Shown: positions 1-10,091 of the stretch, one piece after another | How the letters are laid out: every line of letters begins with the position of its first letter | Numbering within the stretch: position 1 is the stretch's first letter | Assembly (NCBI RefSeq): GCF_015291885.1 | Contig: NZ_CP036186.1 | Coordinates: 2,431,001-2,495,000, forward strand | Direction: 5' to 3' | DNA: 64,000 bases | From: Stutzerimonas stutzeri | Lineage (GTDB): Bacteria > Pseudomonadota > Gammaproteobacteria > Pseudomonadales > Pseudomonadaceae | Notes under the pieces: model-generated | What the model was told of the DNA's origin: nothing | The model's input: only the letters and a program-made list of their open reading frames with translations | The model's database searches: none | Position numbers and translations under genes: made by a program

Positions 1-1
1 G

Positions 2-769
2 CCCATGCGCTATCCGACCGGCGATGGCGAGGTCGCTCATGCTTTCTTTTATCCTCCCGCCAATGCGGACTACCACGGCGAGCCGGGGGCCTTGCCGCCG
101 CTGGTGGTATTCGTCCATGGCGGGCCGACGTCGGCGAGCTATCCGGTGTTCGATCCGCGCATTCAGTACTGGACCCAGCGCGGTTTCGCCGTGGCAGACG
201 TGAATTACCGCGGCAGCAGCGGCTTCGGTCGTGCCTACCGCCAGCGCCTGCATGAGCAATGGGGCCTGATTGATGTGGAAGACGCCTGCCAAGCCGCGCG
301 AGCGCTGGTGGAGCAGGGGGTGGTTGACCCGCAGCGGTTGTTCGTTCGAGGCTCCAGTGCGGGTGGCTACACCGCGCTTAGTGCGCTGGCAGCTACCAAT
401 CTGTTCCGGGGTGGCGCCAGTTTGTACGGCGTCAGCGACCCACTGGCACTGCGCCGGGTTACGCACAAGTTCGAGGGGGACTACCTGGACTGGCTGATTG
501 GCGATCCCCAGCGAGTGCCAGGGCGCTTCCAAGAGCGTGCGCCATTGCATAACGCCGAGCAAATAGATGCGCCAGTGATCTTCTTCCAGGGCGGGCACGA
601 CGCCGTCGTCCTGCCCGAACAGACCGAGTCGATGGTCGCGGCTTTGCGCGGTCGTGGCGTCGAGGTGGAATACCGGCTGTACCCCGAAGAGCGCCATGGC
701 TTTCGTCAAGCAGCCAATCTCGCGGACGCGTTGGAGCATGAGTTGGGTTTTTACCTACGGTTGCTATGA
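2..769 (+). CDS. S9 (prolyl oligopeptidase) family serine peptidase, C-terminal part
   Basis: This is the catalytic alpha/beta-hydrolase domain of a prolyl-oligopeptidase-family enzyme (acylaminoacyl peptidase or dipeptidyl peptidase type) that cleaves short peptides. The reading frame is open to the window edge, so the N-terminal beta-propeller expected in this family lies outside and the gene is partial here. Visible are the HGGP oxyanion segment, YRGSSGFG, the nucleophile elbow GSSAGG, GGHD carrying the acid Asp, and ERHGF carrying the catalytic His. An ATG at position 5 is in frame but sits too deep in the fold to be the real start. The exact substrate cannot be told from this fragment. 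Confidence 0.9.
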   Translation, partial: PMRYPTGDGEVAHAFFYPPANADYHGEPGALPPLVVFVHGGPTSASYPVFDPRIQYWTQRGFAVADVNYRGSSGFGRAYRQRLHEQWGLIDVEDACQAARALVEQGVVDPQRLFVRGSSAGGYTALSALAATNLFRGGASLYGVSDPLALRRVTHKFEGDYLDWLIGDPQRVPGRFQERAPLHNAEQIDAPVIFFQGGHDAVVLPEQTESMVAALRGRGVEVEYRLYPEERHGFRQAANLADALEHELGFYLRLL

Positions 770-814
770 GCCGTCCCGCCACGCCCGAAAACGCGCCATC
801 CATTAGCATTAGGC

Positions 815-837
815 GCATTGCTTTACCCGAGCAATGC
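815..837. promoter_or_regulatory. Inverted repeat in the ercA leader
   Basis: GCATTGCT and AGCAATGC form a perfect 8-bp inverted repeat around a 7-nt loop, about 47 nt before the ercA start codon. It is not followed by a T-run, so it looks more like an operator or leader stem-loop than a terminator of the upstream peptidase gene. In Pseudomonas, ercA homologues belong to the ethanol-oxidation regulon, but no specific regulator site can be assigned here. Confidence 0.35.
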
Positions 838-883
838 AGTAGGCTTGCGCCCGTTGTTACAAAAAATAAAAAAGGCCGCAGTC

Positions 884-2047
884 ATGAGCCCGAATATCAG
901 CCTCCAGCGCAAATTCGTCTCCCCGGAAATCATCTTTGGGGCGGGCTGCCGCCATAGTGTCGGCACCTGCGCCGCCAACTTTGGTGCGCGAAAGGTGCTG
1001 GTGGTGTCTGACCCAGGCGTCGTCAAGGCTGGCTGGGTGGCGGACGTGCAGGCAAGCCTTGATCGGCAGAATATTGAGCACTGCCTGTTCACTGGCGTTT
1101 CCCCAAATCCTCGCTGCGAAGAGGTGATGCTCGGCGCCGAGCTGTATCGCAGCGAAGGCTGCAACGTGATCGTCGCAGTCGGTGGTGGCAGTCCGATGGA
1201 TTGCGCCAAGGGCATCGGCATCGTCGCTGCTCACGGGCGGCATATTTATGAATTCGAAGGAGTAGACACCCTTCGCGTGCCCAGCCCGCCGCTGATTCTG
1301 ATTCCGACTACCGCCGGCACCTCGGCGGATGTCTCGCAGTTCGTGATCATTTCCAATCAGCAAGAGCGGATGAAGTTCTCCATCGTCAGCAAGGCAGCCG
1401 TGCCGGATGTCTCGCTGATCGATCCGGAAACCACCCTGAGCATGGACCCATTCCTTTCCGCCTGTACCGGCATCGATGCGCTGGTGCATGCCATCGAGGC
1501 CTTCGTTTCGACTGGCCACGGCCCGCTGACCGACCCCCATGCGCTGGAAGCCATGCGGCTGATCAATGGCAATCTCGTACAGATGATCGCCAATCCGGCC
1601 GATATCGCCCTGCGCGAACAGATCATGCTCGGCAGCATGCAGGCAGGGCTAGCCTTCTCCAACGCGATTCTCGGCGCGGTGCATGCCATGTCCCACAGCC
1701 TCGGCGGCTACCTCGACCTGCCCCATGGTGTCTGCAACGCCGTGCTGGTCGAACATGTGGTGGCATTCAACTACGACGCGGCCCCGGAGCGGTATCGCAA
1801 GGTTGCGGAGACTCTGGGGGTCGACCCTCGCGGATTGAACCACCGGCAAGTGCGCGAGCGGCTGATGCAGCACCTAATCGACCTCAAACAGCAGATCGGC
1901 TTCCGTGAAACGCTGAGCCTGCACGGCGTTAACCTCTCCGATATCCCTTTCCTCTCGCAACATGCGATGCAGGACCCCTGCATCCTGACCAATCCACGCT
2001 CGTCGACGCAGCGGGACGTCGAGGTCGTATATGCCGAAGCCCTCTGA
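884..2047 (+). CDS. ercA: Iron-containing alcohol dehydrogenase, ErcA-like
   Basis: A group III, metal-dependent NAD(P)-linked alcohol dehydrogenase of 387 residues. The family nucleotide-binding signature VGGGSPMD, the TTAGTSAD segment and the metal-ligand region with GAVHAMSHSLGG and LPHGVCNAVL (family His and Asp ligands) are all present. The start at 884 (MSPNISLQ) gives the usual family N-terminus; an upstream in-frame ATG at 818 would add a 22-residue tail with no family support. Its 3' end overlaps a hybrid histidine kinase by 17 bp. This is the ErcA-ErcS arrangement known from P. aeruginosa, where ErcA is thought to have a signalling rather than bulk catabolic role in ethanol oxidation. 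Assignment to that regulon is by family and context. Confidence 0.9.
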   Translation: MSPNISLQRKFVSPEIIFGAGCRHSVGTCAANFGARKVLVVSDPGVVKAGWVADVQASLDRQNIEHCLFTGVSPNPRCEEVMLGAELYRSEGCNVIVAVGGGSPMDCAKGIGIVAAHGRHIYEFEGVDTLRVPSPPLILIPTTAGTSADVSQFVIISNQQERMKFSIVSKAAVPDVSLIDPETTLSMDPFLSACTGIDALVHAIEAFVSTGHGPLTDPHALEAMRLINGNLVQMIANPADIALREQIMLGSMQAGLAFSNAILGAVHAMSHSLGGYLDLPHGVCNAVLVEHVVAFNYDAAPERYRKVAETLGVDPRGLNHRQVRERLMQHLIDLKQQIGFRETLSLHGVNLSDIPFLSQHAMQDPCILTNPRSSTQRDVEVVYAEAL

Positions 2048-3731
2048 TGACCAGCATCAGGCCCTGACGCAACTGCTCGGTTTTGGCAGTCATTCCGCGC
2101 GCAAAAGTCACTATCCGGAACTGGTGGCACGCCTGGAAGAACTGGAGGGCGAGCGTAATCGCTACAAATGGCTGTTCGAGCACGCCGTGCACGGCATTTT
2201 TCAGGCCAGCCTCCATGAAGGCATTCGAGCCGCAAATCCCGCCTTGGCGCGCATGCTCAATTACGAAACCCCGGAAGAGGCCCTATGGGCGCTGACCGAT
2301 CTGTCCCATCATCTGTTCATCGGCGGTGAGGAGGAGCTGCGGCAGATCCGCCATACCTTGAGCCAGCAGCATGGCTTGTTCGGCTACGAGACGCGCCTGC
2401 GCCGCAAGGACGGCAGCGCCATCTACGTGATCATGAACCTGCTGCTCAAGCCGGACGAAGATGGCCTGGTGGAGGGCTTCGTCGCTGACGTGACCGAGCG
2501 CAAACTGGCGCAGTTGCGCCTGTTGCAGCTCAACGAAGAACTCGAGCAACGCGTCGCCGAGCGCACCTGTGAACTGCGCCAAGCCCGCGACGCAGCCGAG
2601 GCAGCTAACCTGAGCAAAGACAAGTACCTCGCCGCGGCCAGCCACGACCTGCTGCAGCCGCTCAATGCCGCACGGCTGCTGATCTCGACCTTGCGCGAAC
2701 GCCAACTGCCGCAGAACGAGCTGCATCTGGTCGAACGGGCCCACCAGGCCCTGGAAGGTGCCGAAGTCCTGCTGACCGATCTGCTCGATATTTCCAAGCT
2801 CGATCAGGCCGCGATCAAACCGGACATCGATATCTATTCGCTGGACGATGTGCTGCTGCCGCTGGTGTCGGAGTTCCAGTCGGTCGCTGCCGCCGCGGGG
2901 TTGCAGTTGAAACACTACATCCCGCGAGTCGCCATCAAGACCGATTTCCGCCTGCTGACGCGAATCCTGCGAAATTTCCTCAGCAATGCCTGCCGTTATA
3001 CCGATCAGGGCTCTGTACTGGTGGGTGCGCGCATGCGCGGCGGGGCGCTGCGTATCGAGGTCTGGGACACCGGTCGGGGCATTCCTGAGGAGGAGCTGGG
3101 TTCGATCTTTCTCGAATTCAATCAGCTCGGGATCGGCCGATCCGCGAAACGCAGTGGGGTAGGGCTGGGGCTGGCCATTGTCGACCGTATTGCCAGCATG
3201 CTCGGCTACCAGGTGCTGGTGCGCTCTAAGCCGGGGCGGGGTTCGGTGTTCAGCATCGACGTACCGCTGGCCGAAGCGATGCCCCGCGAGCGGGTTGCGG
3301 CTCCAGCGATCGTGCCGCAACTGGGCGATCCGCTGCCTGGGCGGCGCCTGCTGGTGATCGACAACGAGGAGAGCATCCTGCTCAGCATGGCTGCCTTGCT
3401 CGAACAGTGGGGCTGCACGGTGGTGACTGCCATCGATGAGCAAAGCGCAATGACGGCGCTGGATGGAGTTGCGCCGGACGCGATCCTCGCCGATTACCAT
3501 CTGGATCACGGGCTGACCGGCTGGGACGTCGTGCTCGCGGTGCGAGCACGCTTCAACCAGGCGCTGCCGGTGGTGATGATCACCGCCGATCGCAGCGACC
3601 AATGCCGCCAGCAACTGCAGGGCTGCGGCGTGCCGGTGCTGAACAAGCCGGTCAAGCCGGGCAAGATGCGTTCGGTCCTCAGTCATCTGCTCGGGGAGAA
3701 TGGCGGGGCGGGTGGGTCAGGTGCGGGCTGA
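2031..3731 (+). CDS. PAS-domain hybrid sensor histidine kinase/response regulator, ErcS/NahK-like
   Basis: A 566-residue cytoplasmic hybrid kinase with no membrane segments. In order: a PAS domain (about 42-158), a short coiled coil (160-190), the HisKA domain with phospho-acceptor His205 in ASHDLLQP, a HATPase domain (N-box around Asn319, DTGRG at 346-350, GVGLGLAIV at 376-384) and a C-terminal receiver (439-555) with acidic Asp444, phospho-Asp488 and Lys539. The ASHDLLQPL-type H-box is characteristic of the ErcS/ErcS'/NahK group of Pseudomonas hybrid kinases. It starts inside the 3' end of the alcohol dehydrogenase, so the two are translationally coupled and probably share a signal. No cognate response regulator lies next to it, which suits a kinase feeding a phosphorelay elsewhere. 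Confidence 0.9.
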   Translation: MPKPSDDQHQALTQLLGFGSHSARKSHYPELVARLEELEGERNRYKWLFEHAVHGIFQASLHEGIRAANPALARMLNYETPEEALWALTDLSHHLFIGGEEELRQIRHTLSQQHGLFGYETRLRRKDGSAIYVIMNLLLKPDEDGLVEGFVADVTERKLAQLRLLQLNEELEQRVAERTCELRQARDAAEAANLSKDKYLAAASHDLLQPLNAARLLISTLRERQLPQNELHLVERAHQALEGAEVLLTDLLDISKLDQAAIKPDIDIYSLDDVLLPLVSEFQSVAAAAGLQLKHYIPRVAIKTDFRLLTRILRNFLSNACRYTDQGSVLVGARMRGGALRIEVWDTGRGIPEEELGSIFLEFNQLGIGRSAKRSGVGLGLAIVDRIASMLGYQVLVRSKPGRGSVFSIDVPLAEAMPRERVAAPAIVPQLGDPLPGRRLLVIDNEESILLSMAALLEQWGCTVVTAIDEQSAMTALDGVAPDAILADYHLDHGLTGWDVVLAVRARFNQALPVVMITADRSDQCRQQLQGCGVPVLNKPVKPGKMRSVLSHLLGENGGAGGSGAG

Positions 3732-3781
3732 CACGATTTCGATCAAGTTTTACGCGCACCATGCTCGCTAGACTGCTTGCC

Positions 3782-4126
3782 ATGAAAGCCTATCTGCGTC
3801 TTTTACTCGTTCTGCTGATCAGTCTGGCGCTCCCCGTGACCGGGATGGCGGCGCTAGAGCTGAGCGCAGAGCCGTGCCAGATGCAGAGCGCGACGCAAAT
3901 GTCCGAGCACATCGGACATCTGCCGGTCGTTGAGGACGATGACACCCACTCGCATGAGGGCAACCCGCTTTGCGAAAGCGGCCACCAATGCAAGACCGGT
4001 AGCCTGTTGCAGGCTGCTCTGGCCAAACCCGGTTTGATCGCTGCGCTGGCGCCACTCTCAGTGCACTACCCTGAGTTCTATCCCATCCGCTCAAACGCCG
4101 ATGTCTGGCGGCCCCCGCGTAACTGA
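3782..4126 (+). CDS. CzcI-like small periplasmic metal-resistance protein
   Basis: A 114-residue secreted protein: a hydrophobic signal peptide (about 1-22, ending near TGMAA) followed by a His/Cys/Asp-rich segment with DDDTHSHEG, CESGHQC and LLQAAL. Short proteins of this composition occur just before heavy-metal RND efflux operons (CzcI type), where they are thought to bind metal or modulate expression. An in-frame ATG at 3761 would add seven residues; 3782 gives the better signal peptide. The next gene, cusC, begins about 90 nt downstream after a hairpin. Function is inferred from position and composition, not from a catalytic motif. Confidence 0.7.
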   Translation: MKAYLRLLLVLLISLALPVTGMAALELSAEPCQMQSATQMSEHIGHLPVVEDDDTHSHEGNPLCESGHQCKTGSLLQAALAKPGLIAALAPLSVHYPEFYPIRSNADVWRPPRN

Positions 4127-4176
4127 TTCCATCGCTGACCTGACTCGCCCCACGTTCATGCGTTGAGGCGCTGTAG

Positions 4177-4195
4177 GCATGCCGTTGCGGCATGC
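4177..4195 (+). promoter_or_regulatory. Intercistronic hairpin before cusC
   Basis: GCATGCCG, a TTG loop and CGGCATGC make a perfect 8-bp stem ending 8 nt before the cusC Shine-Dalgarno (GAGG at 4204-4207). It has no following T-run, so it is not a classical terminator. It could be an RNA-processing or stability element that separates the level of the small CzcI-like protein from cusCBA, or an operator. Confidence 0.45.
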
Positions 4196-4216
4196 AGGAA
4201 ACCGAGGAATCCCATC

Positions 4217-5470
4217 ATGATCTCCCGACTTATAGACATGTGCCGGCCGCTCTTTGCCTTGGCGCTCTTCACCGTGTTCGGTTTGCCCAACGCTGCCGCG
4301 GACCTGACGTTCGACGATGCCCTGAGCCTTGCGCAACAGCAGGCGCCTTCGCTACGTGCCGAGGCGTCCAGGCTGCAAGCGGCACGCAGCGAGGCCGTCG
4401 CCGCTGGCCAACTTCCTGACCCCAAATTGCTGCTGGGCCTGCAGAACCTGCCCATCGAGGGAGCCGAACGTTGGAGCCTCAACGACGACGGCATGACGAT
4501 GCGCATGGTCGGCGTGATGCAGGAAATGCCGAATCGCGACAAGCGTAAGGCGCGCACCGACGTGGCCCGGGCAGCCGTGGACCGCGCAGGTGCCTCGCAA
4601 GAGGTGGAAGCCCTCAAGGTCCACCTGGCGACTGCACAAGCGTGGATAGCCACGCACGCCGTGGAGCGCAAAATCCGACTATTCGATGAACTGTTTGAAG
4701 AGAACCGCCTGCTCGCCGAAGCGGTGCGGGCACGCATCGCTGGCGGACGTGGCCAATTGACCGAGAGCGTCTCAGCGAAACAGCAGGCAGCGCTGCTGGC
4801 TGAGCGCCAGGACGAGCTGGAGCAGCAACGTCGCCAAGCTCGTGCGGCGCTGGTGCGCTGGGTCGGCAATGAGGGTAATCAACCCCTGCTTGGCGATCTG
4901 CCCAGCTGGGCAATCGCTCGTGAGCATCTGGCGCAGCGGGTGGCCAAGCACCCGCAACTGACCGCCTATGCGCCGATGGCTCGCGAGGCGCAAGCCCGCA
5001 TCCGTGAAGCAACCGCCGAGAAGCAGGTCGACTGGAGTTGGGAGGTCAGCTACCTCAAGCGCGGCCGCGAGTACGGCGACATGGTCAACCTGCAGTTCAG
5101 CTTCGATCTACCGGTGTTTCAGCGTTCGCGCCAGAACCCTCGGATCGCGGCTCGCTATGCCGAGCTCGACCAATTGGAAGCCGAGCGTGAAGCCATCGCT
5201 CGTGAGTTCGTAGAGCTATTGGACGTCGAGCTGGCCGAGCTGGACCGTCTGCAGCGGGCGCACGAGCGAAACGCCAAAGTACTGCTGCCACTTGGCCAGG
5301 AAAAAGTGGAATTGGCCATGGCCGGTTATCGCGCGGGGACTGGCGAACTGGATGCAGTGCTGACGGCGCGTAACGAGCTGATCGAAACCCGCCTTAAACA
5401 CATTGACCTTGAAGGTCTGGTAGCCACCGCCGCCGCACGCCTGCACCTCGCATACGGAGACGCCAAATGA
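4217..5470 (+). CDS. cusC: Outer-membrane efflux protein of copper/silver RND system (TolC family)
   Basis: The outer-membrane channel of a tripartite metal exporter, 417 residues. It has a signal peptide (about 1-28, ending NAAADL) and the two OEP repeats typical of CzcC/CusC, with helix-rich segments such as FDDALSLAQQQAP and a C-terminal AGYRAGTGELDAVLTARN motif. The start at 4217 is chosen because GAGG lies 9 nt upstream and it gives a clean signal peptide; an upstream in-frame ATG at 4163 would not. No lipobox cysteine is visible, unlike E. coli CusC. The stop overlaps the next start (ATGA), so this is the first core gene of a cusCBA operon. Confidence 0.9.
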   Translation: MISRLIDMCRPLFALALFTVFGLPNAAADLTFDDALSLAQQQAPSLRAEASRLQAARSEAVAAGQLPDPKLLLGLQNLPIEGAERWSLNDDGMTMRMVGVMQEMPNRDKRKARTDVARAAVDRAGASQEVEALKVHLATAQAWIATHAVERKIRLFDELFEENRLLAEAVRARIAGGRGQLTESVSAKQQAALLAERQDELEQQRRQARAALVRWVGNEGNQPLLGDLPSWAIAREHLAQRVAKHPQLTAYAPMAREAQARIREATAEKQVDWSWEVSYLKRGREYGDMVNLQFSFDLPVFQRSRQNPRIAARYAELDQLEAEREAIAREFVELLDVELAELDRLQRAHERNAKVLLPLGQEKVELAMAGYRAGTGELDAVLTARNELIETRLKHIDLEGLVATAAARLHLAYGDAK

Positions 5471-6954
5471 GCCGGATCATTCTTGCAAGCATCACTCTCG
5501 GCGTAACAGCGCTGATCGGGGCAGGTAGTGGCTACTGGCTGGCCAGCACAGGCGGCCACAGCGCCGACGATCACACGGCGAAAACGGTCGAGCGCGAAGC
5601 TGAGGTCCTGTATTGGTACGACCCGATGGTGCCGCAGCATCGTTTCGATAAACCGGGCAAGTCGCCATTCATGGACATGGACCTGGTGCCACGCTATGCC
5701 AATGAAGACGGCGACGTCGCTGCCATCAGTATCGATGCAGGTGTCACGCAGAATCTTGGCGTTCGCCTGGCGAGCGTCAGCCTGGGGCGGCTGGCAAACC
5801 AGGTTGAAGCGGTCGGCGTGCTTGAATACAACGCGCGTGATGTAGCGGTGGTCCAGGCGCGGGCCGGGGGCTTCGTCGAACGCGTGTATCGGCATGCACC
5901 GGGGGACCTGCTGGACAAAGGCGTACCGCTGGCCGACTTGCTGATTCCCGAGTGGACGGCGGCCCAGGAGGAATACCTGGCGCTAAAGCGCATCGGCGAG
6001 CCGGCACTTCTGGAGGCTGCACGACAGCGTTTACGTCTGACTGGCATGCCTGCAGCGACCATCAGCCAGCTCGAGCGCGGTGGCAAGGCCAATGCAGCTG
6101 TCACCATTTCCACACCTATCGACGGTGTACTGCAGGAGCTGGACGTGCGCGAAGGTATGACGCTTGCGGCCGGTGCGCCGTTGGCGCGCATCAACGGCCT
6201 GGACAGCGTCTGGCTCGAAGTGGCGGTGCCAGAGGCGCAAAGCCAGGGTATCCGTGTTGGCCAGCGAACCACCGCACGTTTGCCGGCGCTGCCGGGGCAG
6301 CTCGTCGAGGGTGAAATCACGGCGGTGCTACCGGAAGCCAACGCCACAAGCCGCACCCTGCGTGTACGCGTCCAACTGCCCAACCCGAACGGACTGCTGC
6401 GCCCAGGATTGACCGCTCAGGTCAGCTTGACCGATGGCGACAATACGCCGGTTCTGCTGATTCCCAGCGAGGCCGTGATTCGCACCGGCCGCCGTACCCT
6501 GGTCATGCTGGCTGAGCCCGGCGGACGTTATCGCCCAGTCGAAGTCGAGACGGGGCGCGAGAACGACAGCCAGACCGCAGTTCTTCGTGGCCTGGAGGAA
6601 GGCCAGCAGGTGGTCGCGTCCGGGCAATTCCTGCTGGACTCGGAAGCCAACCTGCGTGGCATCGTCGCGGCACCTGCCACCAGCGATACGGCGCACAGCC
6701 ACGACCACATTCAGGCGACCCTTGCGCTGCATGAGTCCGAAGGTCGTGTCCTCGCGCTGAGCGAGTTACGCGTGAAGATCGCCCACGGTCCTTTCCATAC
6801 GCTCGGGATGCCCGGCATGACCATGAGTTTTGCGGTGGCCAATGCAGCGTTATTACAGGGTATCCAGCCAGAAGATCGGGTTCGCTTTGCCGTACGGGAA
6901 ACCGATGAGGGACTGTTGATAGAACAAATCAAGGTTCAGGAGAAGCAGCCATGA
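5467..6954 (+). CDS. cusB: Cu/Ag RND periplasmic adaptor with heavy-metal-binding and CusF-like domains
   Basis: A 495-residue membrane-fusion protein linking CusA to CusC. An N-terminal membrane anchor (about 4-26) is followed by a heavy-metal-binding domain (49-75; [10 protein letters not shown] and FMDMDLVP), then the barrel-sandwich, beta-barrel and membrane-proximal domains (about 95-400). After a His-rich hinge (HSHDH) comes a C-terminal CusF-like OB domain (about 412-495) with [10 protein letters not shown]. In CusF the metal site uses His, Trp and two Met; the Trp position here reads Met while the MTM pair is kept. So metal capture, adaptor and chaperone are fused in one chain. It overlaps cusC and cusA by 4 bp each. 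Confidence 0.93.
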   Translation: MSRIILASITLGVTALIGAGSGYWLASTGGHSADDHTAKTVEREAEVLYWYDPMVPQHRFDKPGKSPFMDMDLVPRYANEDGDVAAISIDAGVTQNLGVRLASVSLGRLANQVEAVGVLEYNARDVAVVQARAGGFVERVYRHAPGDLLDKGVPLADLLIPEWTAAQEEYLALKRIGEPALLEAARQRLRLTGMPAATISQLERGGKANAAVTISTPIDGVLQELDVREGMTLAAGAPLARINGLDSVWLEVAVPEAQSQGIRVGQRTTARLPALPGQLVEGEITAVLPEANATSRTLRVRVQLPNPNGLLRPGLTAQVSLTDGDNTPVLLIPSEAVIRTGRRTLVMLAEPGGRYRPVEVETGRENDSQTAVLRGLEEGQQVVASGQFLLDSEANLRGIVAAPATSDTAHSHDHIQATLALHESEGRVLALSELRVKIAHGPFHTLGMPGMTMSFAVANAALLQGIQPEDRVRFAVRETDEGLLIEQIKVQEKQP

Positions 6955-9900
6955 TCGCCGCCCTGATTCGCTGGTCTGTTCTCAACCGCTTTCTGGTATT
7001 GCTGGCGACATTGCTGATGACTGCCGTGGGCATCTGGGCGGTGCGCACTACACCGATAGACGCACTACCGGATCTGTCCGACGTACAGGTGATCATCCGT
7101 ACCCCCTACCCGGGACAGGCGCCACAGATCGTCGAAAATCAGGTGACCTACCCGCTGACCACCACCATGCTCTCGGTGCCTGGGGCAAAGACGGTGCGCG
7201 GCTATTCGTTCTTCGGCGATAGCTTCGTGTACGTACTGTTCGAGGACGGCACCGATCTGTACTGGGCGCGCTCGCGGGTGCTGGAGTACCTGAGCCAGGT
7301 GCAAAGCCGGCTGCCGGCCGGTGCCAAGCCATCCCTTGGGCCGGATGCCACCGGCGTCGGCTGGATCTACCAGTACGCGCTGGTCGACCGCAGCGGCACG
7401 CACGACCTCGCGCAACTGCGCAGCCTGCAGGACTGGTTCCTCAAGTACGAGCTGATCACGCTGCCGAACGTGGCCGAGGTGGCGACCATTGGTGGCATGG
7501 TCAAGCAGTACCAGGTCGTGCTCGATCCACTGAAGATGGCCAGCCTTGCCGTCACCCAGGCGCAGGTCATCGAGGCCATCGGCATGGCCAACCAGGAGAC
7601 CGGCGGCGCGGTACTCGAACTGGCCGAAACCGAGTACATGGTTCGCGCCTCCGGCTACCTGCAGACGCTCGGTGACTTTCGTCAGATTCCACTGCAGCTC
7701 AGCGCCAGGGGCGTACCAGTCACGCTGGGCGATGTGGCGCATATTCAGCTCGGCCCGGAAATGCGCCGGGGCATTGCTGAACTCGACGGTGAAGGGGAGA
7801 CGGTCGGCGGGGTGGTAATCCTGCGCAGCGGCAAAAACGCGCGGGAAACCCTGGCCGCCGTGCACGCCAAACTCGAGGAGCTGAAAAGCAGCCTGCCTGA
7901 GGGTGTCGAGATCGTCACCACCTACGATCGCAGTGAGCTGATCGACCGCGCGGTGGAGAACCTCAGCTTCAAGCTGCTGGAGGAATTCGTCGTCGTCGCG
8001 CTGGTGTGCGGCATCTTCCTCTGGCACTTGCGGTCCTCCCTTGTGGCGATCGTCTCGCTGCCCATCGGCATACTCATCGCCTTCGTCGTTATGCGTTACC
8101 AAGGCATCAACGCCAACATCATGTCGCTCGGCGGTATTGCCATCGCCATCGGTGCAATGGTCGACGCCGCGGTGGTGATGATCGAGAACGCCCACAAGAA
8201 GGCTGAGGCCTGGCGCCACGCCAACCCCGGCAAGGCACTGGAGGGTGAAGAGCACTGGCGAGTCATGACCAGCGCGGCGGAGGAGGTGGGACCAGCCCTG
8301 TTCTTCTGCCTGCTGATCATCACGCTGTCGTTCATTCCGGTGTTCACCCTCGAAGCGCAGGAAGGTCGCCTGTTCGGCCCGCTGGCCTTTACCAAGACCT
8401 ATGCCATGGCCGCCGCTGCCGGGCTTTCAGTGACCCTGGTACCGGTGCTGATGGGCTACTGGATTCGGGGCAAGCTGCCGGACGAGGCACGCAATCCGCT
8501 CAACCGCGGGTTGATACGGGTCTATCGCCCTGCGCTTAATGCAGTGCTGGATCACCCGAAATCAACCATTGCCGTAGCCGTTTTGATCCTGGCTACCACG
8601 CTGTGGCCGATGTCGCGTCTGGGCGGCGAGTTCCTGCCGCCGATGGATGAGGGCGATCTGCTCTATATGCCATCGGCACTGCCGGGGCTGTCTGCGCAGA
8701 AAGCGGCTCAGCTATTGCAGCAAACCGATCGCATGATCCGCACGGTTCCAGAAGTCGAAACAGTATTCGGCAAAGCCGGGCGTGCCGAGTCGGCTACCGA
8801 TCCAGCGCCGCTGGAAATGTTCGAAACCACCATTCGCTTCAAGCCGCGTGAGCAATGGCGCGCCGGCATGACGCCGGAAAAACTGGTCGACGAGCTGGAC
8901 CGGGCTGTGCAGGTCCCGGGGCTGACCAATATCTGGATTCCGCCGATCCGCAATCGCATCGACATGCTGGCCACGGGCATCAAGAGCCCGATCGGAGTGA
9001 AAATAGCCGGCGCCAATCTGGAGGAGATCGACCGCATCAGCCAGCAGGTCGAGGCCGTCGCGAAAAAGGTTCCCGGCGTTAGCTCGGCGCTGGCCGAGCG
9101 CCTCGTCGGCGGACGTTATATCGATATCGATATCAATCGTCAGGATGCCGCACGCTATGGGCTGAACATTGCCGATGTCCAGTCGATCGTCTCCAGCGCC
9201 ATCGGCGGCGAAACCGTAGGTGAAACCGTCGAGGGTCTGGCACGTTACCCCATCAGCGTGCGTTACCCACGCGAATGGCGCGATACGCCACAGGCGCTGG
9301 AACGGCTGCCGATCCTCACGCCACAGGGTAGCCAGATTACTCTGGGCAGCGTCGCGCGGGTGCGCGTCAGCGACGGCCCGCCGATGCTGCGCAGCGAGAA
9401 TGCGCGGCTGGCCGGCTGGGTCTATGTCGACGTGCGCGGCCGCGATATCGCCTCTGTGGTGGCTGATCTGCGCAAGGCGGTCAGTGCCGATGTCACATTG
9501 CTGGCGGGGATGAGCCTGGCGTATTCGGGCCAATTCGAATTTCTCGAACGTGCCAACGAGCGACTCAAGCTGGTGGTACCTGCCACGCTGCTGATCATTT
9601 TCGTCCTGCTCTATCTGACTTTCAGCCGATTGGACGAAGCCGTACTGATCATGCTGACACTGCCGTTCGCGCTTACTGGCGGCGTCTGGTTTCTCTATCT
9701 GATGGGCTACAACCTGTCGGTGGCAACCGGTGTCGGCTTTATTGCGCTGGCAGGTGTCGCTGCGGAGTTCGGCGTAATCATGTTGCTCTATTTGAAGAAC
9801 GCCTGGGCCGAGCAGCTGCGTGACGGGCGGAGTGACGAAGCAGCGCTGTGCGACGCTATCCGCGAAGGCGCCGTGCAACGGGTACGCCCCAAGGCGATGA

Positions 9901-10073
9901 CTGTTGCTGTGATTGTCGCCGGTCTATTGCCGATCCTGCTGGGCGCAGGTACTGGCAGCGAGGTGATGAGCCGCATAGCCGCACCGATGGTCGGCGGTAT
10001 GCTGAGCGCGCCGCTGCTGTCGCTGTTCGTGATCCCGGCAGCTTATCGATTGATGCGCAGGCCAAAGGAATGA
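6951..10073 (+). CDS. cusA: CusA-type Cu(I)/Ag(I) heavy-metal RND pump
   Basis: The 1040-residue inner-membrane RND proton antiporter that pumps monovalent copper and silver out of the periplasm and cytoplasm. RND topology is clear: an N-terminal TM segment, a large periplasmic loop, TM2-6, a second loop and TM8-12. The three-methionine metal site of E. coli CusA is conserved at the same residue numbers: Met573 (in LLYMPS), Met623 (in PLEMFE) and Met672 (in RIDMLA). This separates it from the divalent-cation CzcA pumps. Last gene of the operon; it ends 18 bp from a convergent ZIP-like gene. Confidence 0.96.
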   Translation: MIAALIRWSVLNRFLVLLATLLMTAVGIWAVRTTPIDALPDLSDVQVIIRTPYPGQAPQIVENQVTYPLTTTMLSVPGAKTVRGYSFFGDSFVYVLFEDGTDLYWARSRVLEYLSQVQSRLPAGAKPSLGPDATGVGWIYQYALVDRSGTHDLAQLRSLQDWFLKYELITLPNVAEVATIGGMVKQYQVVLDPLKMASLAVTQAQVIEAIGMANQETGGAVLELAETEYMVRASGYLQTLGDFRQIPLQLSARGVPVTLGDVAHIQLGPEMRRGIAELDGEGETVGGVVILRSGKNARETLAAVHAKLEELKSSLPEGVEIVTTYDRSELIDRAVENLSFKLLEEFVVVALVCGIFLWHLRSSLVAIVSLPIGILIAFVVMRYQGINANIMSLGGIAIAIGAMVDAAVVMIENAHKKAEAWRHANPGKALEGEEHWRVMTSAAEEVGPALFFCLLIITLSFIPVFTLEAQEGRLFGPLAFTKTYAMAAAAGLSVTLVPVLMGYWIRGKLPDEARNPLNRGLIRVYRPALNAVLDHPKSTIAVAVLILATTLWPMSRLGGEFLPPMDEGDLLYMPSALPGLSAQKAAQLLQQTDRMIRTVPEVETVFGKAGRAESATDPAPLEMFETTIRFKPREQWRAGMTPEKLVDELDRAVQVPGLTNIWIPPIRNRIDMLATGIKSPIGVKIAGANLEEIDRISQQVEAVAKKVPGVSSALAERLVGGRYIDIDINRQDAARYGLNIADVQSIVSSAIGGETVGETVEGLARYPISVRYPREWRDTPQALERLPILTPQGSQITLGSVARVRVSDGPPMLRSENARLAGWVYVDVRGRDIASVVADLRKAVSADVTLLAGMSLAYSGQFEFLERANERLKLVVPATLLIIFVLLYLTFSRLDEAVLIMLTLPFALTGGVWFLYLMGYNLSVATGVGFIALAGVAAEFGVIMLLYLKNAWAEQLRDGRSDEAALCDAIREGAVQRVRPKAMTVAVIVAGLLPILLGAGTGSEVMSRIAAPMVGGMLSAPLLSLFVIPAAYRLMRRPKE

Positions 10074-10091
10074 GCCATGGGGTCGCGCCGG

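Noticed and set aside
2283..3686. 467-codon frame antisense to the hybrid kinase
   Set aside because: The forward protein has complete kinase and receiver motifs; the antisense product is low-complexity.
7065..8255. 396-codon open frame antisense to cusA
   Set aside because: It lies wholly within the cusA gene, has His/Asp/Gln-rich content typical of antisense high-GC frames and no ribosome site or known domain.
8712..9878. 388-codon open frame antisense to cusA
   Set aside because: Shadow of the conserved pump sequence; no family match and no expression signal.
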